From assembly GCA_037043455.1 (NCBI GenBank), contig JAWPHD010000095.1:186001-250000 (forward strand): a stretch of DNA of 64,000 nucleotides, read 5' to 3'. Within the stretch, counting starts at the first letter, position 1. Each line of letters opens with the position of its first letter. The DNA is from Cyrtodaria siliqua. Its lineage: Eukaryota > Mollusca > Bivalvia > Adapedonta > Hiatellidae. Positions 48,574-58,400 of this stretch are shown here, one piece after another. The notes beneath the pieces are model-generated. The model worked only from the letters and a program-made list of their open reading frames with translations. It searched no databases and was not told the DNA's origin. The position numbers and the translations under genes were made by a program.

Positions 48574-50530
48574 CGTGTTAGGTGTTCTTTTTCTTCTTCT
48601 TCGAACTGAAGGACTGATTCTTTAGAGAATGTAATAGTCCTGTGTAAAAACTAGCGCTATGCTATGTGCCCCTTGTACGGCTGTCGCTGTGTTGGATGAA
48701 ATCCGGATTGATGTCTACAACTTCGTGGATAATTTTGTACAACATTGTCATTCGATTAATGTAGCGTCTGTACTGCAGGCGTTCCCAGTTTAGGTTCTGT
48801 ACCATGGCAGTGACATAGCCTGGTGTGCGCTCGGTATAGTTGTTGTGTACAAAACGAGCAGCACGGCATTGGACTTGCTCCAAATTGTGGATGTCGCTTG
48901 ATGAGTATGGTTCCCATACTGTTGCTGCATATTCAAGGTAGGGCGAACCATAGCTATGTAGGCAGCTGCCTTCACGGGTTTAGTACAGTCGCCGAGGTTG
49001 CGTATTATTAAGCCCATGGACCGGTTGGCCTTGGCGACTGTATTGTCTATGTTATGCTTCGCTGATGGTTACCCTAGATGTTTACTGCCATCCACGGCGT
49101 CTAGTGCGTGACCATGAAGGCTGTACGTTTCTGCGGATGGAAGTCTTCTTCCCATTTCTTGAGCGCAGAGAGATCTTTTTGCAGAAGGTCGGCGTCGTGT
49201 TGGCTTCTGATGAGTATGTTAAGTAGACAGTCGTCTGCAAAGAGTCTTGAGTCGGAGGAGGCTCTAGGTTACTTCTGGTAGGTCATTAATGAAGGCTAAG
49301 AAAATTAGCGGACCAAGAACCGTCCCTTGTGGTACTCCAGAAAGAACGTCTGCCTGTGAGGACTTGCAACCTTCAAGTAGGACAAGCTGTTTTCTGTTTC
49401 TGAGAAATGAATGGATCCAGCTTAGAGTATTGCCCCCCATACTAGTACCGTAGTAGTTAAGTTTGTACAAAAGCCGGTTGTGGAGGACCTTGTCAAATGC
49501 TTCAGCGAAAATCGAGAAGGATGATGTCTACCTGGCCTTTGGATGACAAGCTCTGAGCTATCGTTTATACCGTTGTTATGAGTTGTGTTTCGCAGGATCT
49601 TCGAGCTCCGAAACCGTGCTGGGAGTCTGTGAGTATCCTGTGTCTTACAAAATGCTTCATAACGCTGCTGTGTAAGATGTGCTCTAGGATCTTGCATGCT
49701 ATCGATGTAAGGGAGACAGGTCGGTAGTTTGATGGCAGGTGTTTCCTTTCTTGAAAGCTGAGACAATATGCATATCTCTCCAGTCGTCGATTACTTCGCC
49801 TCGCCAAGAGAGGACTAGTAGAGGTGTGCCAGAATAGGTGCTAGTTCATTAGCTACCGATTTCATTATGCATGCTGGTATGCTAGTTGCCTTGCATACCT
49901 TTAAGTCAAGCAATGACTTTAGGACTCATTTCCAGTGTATGGTGCTCTTGTCCATGTCTGAGTGGGAGCTGGAGCCTTTATCTGGAATATTTGTGAGGTC
50001 TTCTTCGGTGTAGACAGACTTGAACTGGTCATTCAGGATCTCAGCCTTCATATTGTTGTCGCTATAAATAAAGAAGCCATCTTTGTGTTTGGGAGGTTCC
50101 ACGCCTGAAGATTGTTGTTTCTTGCTTTTTATGTAATTCCAGGATTATTTCGGTTGTTCTGTGTGGTCCCTACTGACGACATCTGCCATGTACTTCCTGT
50201 GGGCAGTCTTGATTTCCCTTTGGTTTTAGGTCTGAAGTTTCTTTTAACGGGCACAGTCTGCAGGGTTTGCCGTCGTCTTGGTTTTCCTCAACGCTCTTAG
50301 CTTGCAGCGGGTTGCTCTTCGTAAGCTACCGTCAATCCATGGATGTGTATTCCTTGCCAGGGTGCGTCTGGTTGGTACAGAGTCTTCAATAGCCTCGTTG
50401 ATGACAGCCTTGATGTTATTCCACATGTTGCTGACTGAATCAAATTGGCAAGTGAAACAGGTGTCGCTGTATTGTGCTATAGAATCCTTTATGTAAGGTG
50501 TGTCTGCCTTCGACCATAGGTAGACCATAG
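48574..50530 (-). pseudogene. Broken LINE reverse transcriptase, copy 2
   Basis: A different LINE family from copy 1. Minus-strand fragments in order: 50528-50244 (region before the RT, THPWIDGSLRRA), 49807-49565 (NYRPVSLTSIACKILEHI, ILTDSQHGF), 49470-49264 ([20 protein letters not shown]), FADD catalytic codons at 49241-49230, and 48883-48662 (VQCRAARFVHNNY). These motifs fit the Jockey/CR1 group. At least four frame breaks; the usual 3' end is missing. The A-rich end near 48580 may be residual tail. Confidence 0.85.
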
Positions 50531-50547
50531 GTAGACGGTTCTACGTC

Positions 50548-50714
50548 ACCAGAAATCTTATAAGAATCCATCTGAGATAGGGAAATCTCACCCTCGGGAT
50601 CAGAATTGCAACCAGGCTCGTCAGAGCCTCGTCTCTGGTTGCAATTCTAACCCCTCGGGTGAGATTTCTTTTCTCACATGGATACTCATGATGGATTCTT
50701 ATAAGATTTCTGGT
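50548..50714. mobile_element. 167-bp hairpin element
   Basis: ACCAGAAATCTTATAAGAAT at the left is exactly complementary to the right end; inner arms (AAATCTCACCC-TCGGG and GAATTGCAACCAG) also pair, leaving a loop of about 15 bp around CTCGTCAGAGCC. It lies between LINE copy 2 and its right flanking repeat. Confidence 0.88.
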
Positions 50715-51074
50715 CTTTTTAAAAGACGTGTTGAAAAAAAAAAAAGGATAAAACATTTTATTAGTATTATGTGTACATTTTCATCCATGTCAAAACCTAC
50801 TACTTTAATGGTGCTTTTACATTTTGAGAAAACAAGGAGTTTAACGGAAAGCTTCACTAAATTAACCCTGTGAATTTTAAGAGAAAGGCCAACAACACAT
50901 TTTGCTACTCATTATAAATCTGCTGTTCTCATCAAAAAAATGCATAGTTAAGAGAGGATTAGAAAGTGACGTTAAGGTGCCACATGGTGTTTTGGCTACG
51001 TCACTGGTTCAGATAGGAAGTTTCCTATCTGTTTATTATTAGGCCGCTTATGAATTACGTAAGGGTCATCATAT

Positions 51075-51708
51075 TAAAGTGACAGGCTGCCATTACAATA
51101 GCATAGAATGATAGAGAGAAGAAGAGATAGAGGATATTTGTTGGTTTGGGGTGAATATACGATTTATTTTCATCGAGAAGTGAGAAAACATATTTTCACG
51201 AGTGCTTTAGAACGAGAAAAAATATGTTTTCTCACTTCGGGATGAAAATTAATCCTATATTCACGACAAACCAACACATATTCTATTTATTATATACTTT
51301 TTATCATGCAACACTACCAAACTGTTTCAAATTATGACTTTTATAAGCAAATGTAGAAAAAAGTAGTTCCATTTTTTCCAGCAATCAGATTATAAGTTCT
51401 TATATTCTCACTGTGAAAATATAAACAGTGCGAATATAAGGTTTATTCTAACCATACGATCCACTATTTCACTGGGAAGTATATAATAAAACTGCCTATT
51501 AAAGTCACAGGCTGCCATTACAGTAGCATAGAATGATAGAGAGAAGAAGAGATAGTGTTATAGTGTATGCATATAGTAACTATATACATATACGAGTAAC
51601 AGTATCTCTTCTTCTGTCTATCCTTCTACTATATTATGTACACATACTATAACTATCACTTATTCTCTCTGTCCTATACTATCGCAATGGCAGCCTGTGA
51701 ATAAAGTT
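51075..51708. repeat. Fold-back family Y, two copies, one split by a hairpin
   Basis: TTAAAGTGACAGGCTGCCAT plus TAGCATAGAATGATAGAGAG occurs at about 51075-51128 and 51496-51560. The second copy is closed by the inverted end AATGGCAGCCTGTGAATAAA at about 51685-51704. A separate hairpin, 51139-51276 (TGTTGGTTTGGGGTGAATAT against ATATTCACGACAAACCAACA), sits just after the first copy, suggesting insertion into it. Confidence 0.75.
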
Positions 51709-51770
51709 AACCATTATGCAGAATTTGACAATGTATATGGAGTTCAGCTGCAACAAACATCCTTGTGTAC

Positions 51771-51957
51771 ATCGAACCCACGAAGTCCTGCATACTGGTG
51801 TGACCCGGCTAGGAATCGAACACACGAAGTCCCACATACTGGTGTGACTCGGCCGGGTATCGAACCCACGAATTCCTGCATACTGGTGTGACTCGGCCGG
51901 GAATCGAACCCACGAAGTCCCGTATGAGACGCTCTACCTTTAAGCCACCGCCGCGGT
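51771..51957 (-). repeat. tRNA-like SINE head with T-arm region amplified
   Basis: Minus strand: A box TGGCTTAAAGGTAGAGC at 51947-51931 and B box GGGTTCGATTCCC at about 51913-51901 make a tRNA-like head. The B-box segment is then repeated exactly every 44 bp (ATCGAAC at 51771, 51815, 51859 and 51903 on the plus strand). Not a functional tRNA. Confidence 0.78.
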
Positions 51958-53117
51958 ATTTGAGAAACATAAACAACTAACATACAGCCAGATTCAGTCT
52001 TATACATACATACATACATTTACGTATCAGAGTACTCAAATGCCAAATTGTCGGAACCATCAGATTTATTCCGTAGTAGTTTTGTATACTATTTTTTGAA
52101 ATATCTTAACATTGTATGGTTTATTTTGTTTTGCCTTATATAAGGCTCGAACCCTGAACCTTCGGTAGGTTCAGTAGACACATAGTAGGCGCAGTTGGTT
52201 TGTCGCGGTATTAAATAGTATATAACAAATGCCACGATCTGCAATCTGATAGGTTCCGATAATTTGGCATGTGAGCGATCTCGTATATCCATGATGATAC
52301 TGATAATTCGGCAGACAAGAAAAAGAAATACCAAACCGAAAATCAAGAAAGAAGTCTATTTCATTTAATATCGGATTAGGGAAAGGTTACTTAACTGGCG
52401 AAACTGTATTTAATTTAAAATTGACTTAATACAAATAAAAGATAAACTCTTACGTAGACTCGATTAGCAACGATTGAAAATTCAAGTTTGTATGCAGCAA
52501 ACACATGTAGGTAAATATTTACCAAATAAAGTAAAGAAATACTGATGTTTATTTGATGATAAGGTGTTTTGTGATTTCGTCAACAGGATTGGTATTTCAT
52601 ATCTCGATGTGTCTCAATGTTCTCAAAACTGGGTGAATTTCACGGAACAACGCAAATCTTTGAGCGGATAGAACAACGCAATTCTTTGAGCGGATATAAG
52701 TATACATACATTTTTAAACATTGACAAGGTAAGAGAATACTTTATTTAAAAAACACCACAACCACAATTAGTATTGAAGTTGTTAATTCCATTCCAATTA
52801 ACGTAACGCAGTATAGGGCACAGGCGCGAAGATTCGAGAGCTCTATCTGTCCGTCATCTCCGTATGAGAACTTGAAATATAGCAAAATAAGTTTTTTTTT
52901 ATCAACTTTTACACGAGCATTGCCCATGAGGAGAAGAGGCACCGTATCAATTTTGATACACGTATGTTAAAGGGGGCACAGCAGGCCTTTCGTAGGGGTC
53001 TAGGAGTTTTGACTTACAGTTGGCAAATAATGATGTTTTCTATTCTAAAATGCCAAAACTAAATGAATAAAGACAAAACAGACTATTTCTTTTTACAAAG
53101 AAATGCATTCTGCACAA
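51958..53117. other. No gene seen
   Basis: Short open frames at 52089-52346 and 52742-52942 (both minus) lack family resemblance, splice context or repeat support. ATTCTTTGAGCGGATA is duplicated near 52650 and 52680. Confidence 0.4.
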
Positions 53118-53480
53118 TAAATAGAGGATCTTACATGAGTACTCATCCGTTATTGAATTTATTAAACGAGTTGACAAAATGATATAATACGAGGCTCTTG
53201 CTGAGCATTATATCATTTTTGCTAACGAGTATAATAAATTGAATAATGAATGAGAACGAATGTTAGATTCTATTTATCACATAACTCACATATCGACTTT
53301 TATTGCATTTTGCCTGTCTCTTTAACACGCGAAACCGACATAAACCGTGGGAATTGGATCATAGTCATTATCGATTTGTTTGACAGCGCGTACTGTGCTT
53401 ATTTTCATAGATATATAACTAGTGGTATATCGAAAATATAGAATAATGTTATTCCACTCCCACACCATAAGTTATGTGAT
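53118..53480. mobile_element. Fold-back repeat family X, copy 2
   Basis: Same order as the PIGM intron 1 copy: ATCCGTTATTGAATTTATTA, inverted arm, then TTTAACACGCGAAACCGACA and GGTATATCGAAAATATAGAA. Differences are scattered, so both are old. Confidence 0.82.
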
Positions 53481-53946
53481 AATAGATGCTATCCTATGTT
53501 ACGCACCAGGGATAATGTAAGCGTTTTAAAGCATGATTTCATTCACAATATAATGAATTCAAATAATAGACTCAAACAACACTATGCTAACACACTATTG
53601 TTATTGTTATGATATGTTTTATCACTTCAAACTTTAGATTTTTCTTGATAAATTCTGATCTACCAACTTTAAAAGTTAAGGCTAATGTCATGGTCATGAT
53701 AAGTCGTTTTCAGATGATAACTCCAATTCTGTTTAAGCGATAGTCTTCAACCCTAACAAGAGAAACCCTATCGATTTTGACAGACGTCGGTTGAACAGAA
53801 CATCAAATCAGCAGGTGACGCAAGAGTATACATTACATACGTTCTTATAATAATACACATGCCATGGTGTTAGTTTTTACATTGTTATATATAATAGAAA
53901 TAAAACATGTAGCCTTATTAAATCACACTTAACGGATCATCAAAAG

Positions 53947-54229
53947 CATTACGTGGTCCCGCCTTAATTACATTAAGACATGGGAAAGCTTATATTAGCA
54001 AGATTTTTTAAGGGATATTTCGACAACAAAACACGTTTAAAACATTTTTTCTGAAAAAAAAATGAGATAACGTGTATAAAATTACTTATTATTAGATGTT
54101 TTAATTTTACAATATGCAACCATTTTAAGCCAAAATTAAGGTTTTATTTCATACCCCAGCCCCCCGTTTTCGCTTCATGGAGAAGGGGGTTGGATGGGGT
54201 ATGACAGTTAATACTCGGACCACGTAATG
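53947..54229. mobile_element. MITE family Z, copy 1
   Basis: CATTACGTGGTC on the left and GACCACGTAATG on the right, 283 bp, with TAAGGTTTTATTTCATACCC near the right end. No coding. Confidence 0.82.
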
Positions 54230-54331
54230 GGCAATATGTTATTTGGATCCGAATCTGGAAACTCGCTCTACTCTTGTTAACGAATGTATACTGAGTAAAA
54301 AAATAAAGTGTGCAATCAAATGTGCATACTC

Positions 54332-54650
54332 ATCCTCATTACGAATATTACATCATCCTCATTACGAATATTACATCATCCTCATTACGAATATTACATC
54401 ATCCTCATTACGAATATTACGTCATCCTCATTACGAATATTACATCATCCTCATTACAAATATTACGTCATCCTCATTACAAATATTAATTACATCATCC
54501 TCATTACAAATATTACATCATCCTTATTACGAATATTAATTACATCATCCTCATTACAAATATTACATCATCCTCATTACAAATATTACATCATCCTCAT
54601 TACGAATATTAATTACGTCATCCTCATTACGAATATTACATTGCTGTAAA
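54332..54650 (+). repeat. 23-bp minisatellite, about 13 copies
   Basis: Unit CCTCATTACGAATATTAC plus ATCAT; A/G changes at ACGAAT/ACAAAT and ACATCAT/ACGTCAT. Some units carry a 4-bp TAAT insertion, giving 27 bp. Open frames here are a by-product of the repeat. Confidence 0.92.
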
Positions 54651-54868
54651 CTTGTACGTCATAAATGAGTTCTAATATCCTAACTTTATGGTTGAGAAGA
54701 AGTTAAAAGTTTGATGCGCATGAACAATTCCAGAAAAACACCAATTAACAAGATGACTGTTGTCCCATTCAGCTGCATGCTCAATATTCAACTTCAGTAA
54801 ATATAGCATGTCCACCGCCATATACATGCCATCTTCGGGATGGTTAATATTCTGTACTATTGAGTTTT

Positions 54869-55476
54869 TTAATATTGAGTTTTGCTCAACCCGGGGCTAG
54901 AGGGCGTGAACGGTAGCAAGCATATTTCACTACCGTTCATGAACAGTCTCAATCAAACCGAGGCTGCAATATTTCGTATTTATCGTGTTCGGTCGTTTCC
55001 AAAGGTCCTCTCTCATACATTTGTTTTGTGACTTGTGTAACATGTGAACGTTCTGAGTAACAACATCCAGTTGTTAAATAAATAAACTATAAATTATATT
55101 TTTATATTTTAGAAGAGCAGTTACGTGGTACCCGATAATATGGCAACGAGTTTCATTGGAGAAAACGTTAAGGAAAAACAAGATAAAAGCAAAGGTATGG
55201 TTTAACCGCAAGCAATAACACAATTGCATATACTTTAGGCGACTAGTTATTTTTATATGTAAGAAATACTGTAAAAAATGTAAATTTCAAATTTAACATT
55301 CTGAAAAGACAAACAAAGAAAAGAGTAATAAATAAGACATTTGGAAATAGCCGAACACGATAAATACAAAGATATTGCAGTCTCGGTTTGATTGGGACTG
55401 TTCATGAACGGTAGTGAAACATGTTTGCTACCGTGCACGCCCTCTATCCCCTGGTTAAGCATAACCCAATATTTAA
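54869..55476. repeat. 140-bp inverted repeats around coding exon 1 of the coiled-coil gene
   Basis: Left arm 54869-55008 and right arm 55337-55476 are complementary over nearly their whole length (AGAGGGCGTGAACGGTAGCA, TTCACTACCGTTCATGAACA, ATTTATCGTGTTCGG). Each arm has its own small hairpin (GAACGGTAG/CTACCGTTC). The 328 bp between the arms contains the exon with the ATG. Confidence 0.85.
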
Positions 55477-58400
55477 AAGTACGAAAACTTGGTATGCATA
55501 TGACGGTGAACATGAAACCTTTAATGAGATATTTTCACACCATTCCATGGTAAGCGGCGTATGGTCCCAGTTTCTAACAAAATGCTTTGCCCTAAACAAA
55601 GAAACAATGGGCGAAATAAACAAAGTGGAATTTATTTGGGAGCAGAGGTTATGAAGCCTGCGTATCACAAGTAAAAGGCAAAATACTAAATTAAAAATCA
55701 GAAAACATATCGTAAGGGGTGATTAAACAATACTAAAAACCTTTAAAAATTGGAACCACTTATTCGACATTAAAGTAAGGAAACAAATGTGTTTGCGAAT
55801 GTACCATCGATATATGTATATAAATATCGGGCTCAGCGACCTCCGAAGATCGAAATGAAAAACAGTTCTGATTGCAAGCACGGGGAGACGTTTTACCGCC
55901 GCCACACTGCACGAACAAAAACAAACAAACAAACAAACCATTATTTGAAGACGTTTTACGTACGTTCCATTTTTCCATTTAACTTATCTCTACAGAAATA
56001 TAAGATGGGCCCGAATACTTTTGAAGATGGAAAGTTGGAATAATTGCTGTATTTTGAATTTTCAGTATTCAACAACCATTTGTTAGTCAAATAACATAAA
56101 GCGTATTATGACATATAAGTAGATAAGACGTGCATAGTTATGCTTCACAAACTCCACTTCTGTTTTCCAGCTTTTTAGAAAGACATCTTGTTATTTATTT
56201 CTGACATATTCCAGAAAAACATGAAGGGTTGACAGAAGAAGAGAATCGAGAATTCGAAGAGTTCCATAAAAGTATAGGGTAAGGTTATGGGTGTTTATGT
56301 ATACTTATTAAATAACCTATTCGTTTGACCTTATTGAATGCTTATCCGACTATTTTCGAATATACAAACACAGTTCCCGCCCCAAAAACGTCTGGAAACA
56401 TGATCATTTCGTTAATTTGCATCATTGGGAACAGTTTCACGTACATGAAGCATCATCAACCTTTATTAACTTGTTAATACTCTTTAATGTACGGATATTC
56501 TGATCTATTTCTGGAACTTTATGCCACTTTAAAGGGCCACCTCCAATCTTGTTTATTTATTTAAAACATGCGCAGTCCAGTTAGGTTTTCTTTATAACTA
56601 TATATACCTACCATATTTTCAAATTATTATGAAAAGTATTTAATATTTCAAAGCAAACTGTTTTTGCATATTATTGATTGTTGATTACTTATATTGCATA
56701 GATAATATAGCATTACTTGGTCCCACCTTAATTCCATTAAGCGATGTGAAAGCTTACATTTGCAGGATTTTATAACGGATATTTCAACAATAAAACATGT
56801 TTAAATTTTGCAAACATTTTAACCCGGAATTAAGGTTTTATTTCATACCCACCAGTCAACCCTTTTTCGCTTCTTGGAGAAGGGGTTGGATAGGGTATGA
56901 AAGTTAATACTCGGACCACGTAATGAGTTAAACCGATGATAAAATAAAAATGAGAAACAAAAAGCCTTTATAATACCTGATATTGAATATGCGTAAAATG
57001 AATTATGTCTACAAAGTTCGGATTTTCAAAATCTGTAAAGTATATAACTCGTAGTCAGTAGGTTTGGAAGTAGAATACATCCGTTGTAAACATTGCCTGT
57101 TGATGGCGGGATAGGGACTTTAAATGCACGCATGTTTAAAGTCAAAACGATTCAAGAGTAATACATTGAAGTGCTAATTGTAAAGGATACTCGGCATAAG
57201 GATACTTAATGTTTTTAAAACTCGGCATAAGGATACTTAATGTTTTTAAAACTCGGTATAAGGATACTTAATGTTTTTAAAACTCGGCATAAGGATACTT
57301 AATGCTTTTAAAACTCGGCATAAGGATACTTAATGCTTTTAAAACTCGGCATAAGGATACTTAATGTTTTTAAAACTCGGCATAAGGATACTTAATGCTT
57401 TTAAAACTCGGCATAAGGATACTTAATGTTTTTAAAACTCGGCATAAGGATACTTAATGCTTTTGTAACTCGGCATAAGGATACTTAATGTTTTTAAAAC
57501 TCGGCATAAGGATACTTAATGTTTTTAAAACTCGGTATAAGGATACTTAATGTTTTTAAAACTCGGCATAAGGATACTTAATGTTTTTAAAACTCGTCAT
57601 AAGGATACTTAATGTTTTTAAAACTCGGCATAAGGATACTTAGTGTTTTTAAAACTCGATACATCCCGTTAGTTAGTTTGTTTAATTTGCAAAGGACTAG
57701 GGATGATAAGGAGCAAAATTGTCCCCCAATATTAAAGTGTTTAAATCACTTAGTTTGAATATTTATTTTAGCTGAGAATGGACCAAATCATTATTAAAAG
57801 ATATTAAAGGTAACTTTGAAAATAATGCATTTTTTGTTCGGTTTCAGCAGTTTTCTGTCAATTTGTAGTCATGGAAATACAGAGCGCACCCTCGAGCACT
57901 GCTGGTATTTTGTCATAAGAAGTATATAATAAAGGCACATCATCAGCCTTAAAACTGTGTGTGCTCGGGGTGCGCTCTATATTTTTGGGATCAAAAACGT
58001 GCCCAGAAACGCCCAAAATCTGCAAAATATGACACAAGTACCAAAAATGCAAATTATTGAGACCCAAGTTAATTCTTCTAGATACAAAACAATTAAAAAT
58101 ATCTATTGAAGATAGAATATAATCAATTTACTTTAACATGCACACTACATTAAACTATTTTGTTTTATATTATGGGGGCCAATTTACTCTCTTATCATAC
58201 CTTGTCCTTTGCAAATCAGTATTAATACTTATTTGAATAGTTCAAAGTAGATTCTTTTGCATATTTCTAAATGTTGATTAAATTGCATCAATAACGTATA
58301 CACGGAACTAAATTATGCGTATACCGAAGCCAAATTGAAAACGTCAAATTCATTTCTTTTAATTATATGCAAGCAGATTAATAGTGAAAATGATACTAGA

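Larger units (their letters stand above)
48408..50862. repeat. 150-166 bp direct repeats flanking LINE copy 2
   Basis: GTCTTTT-AAAAGAC-TGTT through CGGAAAGCTTCACTAAAT occurs at 48408-48573 and 50713-50862, with GATAAAACATTTTATTAG and CATCCATGTCAAAACCTAC conserved. The copies differ by small indels and substitutions. Confidence 0.85.

Noticed and set aside
46202..50862. LTR retrotransposons, because RT sequences are flanked by direct repeats
   Set aside because: The RT motifs are of the non-LTR type, no integrase or protease is seen, and the flanks lack TG...CA ends and a primer-binding site.
52742..52942. 66-residue minus-strand frame resembling a small membrane-ended protein
   Set aside because: No family match, no splice partners, poly-Lys and poly-Val ends created by simple sequence.
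54243..54649. Overlapping open frames of 98 and 113 codons with repeating ITSSSLRILHHPHYEYY-type text
   Set aside because: By-product of a 23-bp tandem repeat cycling through frames; no gene signal.
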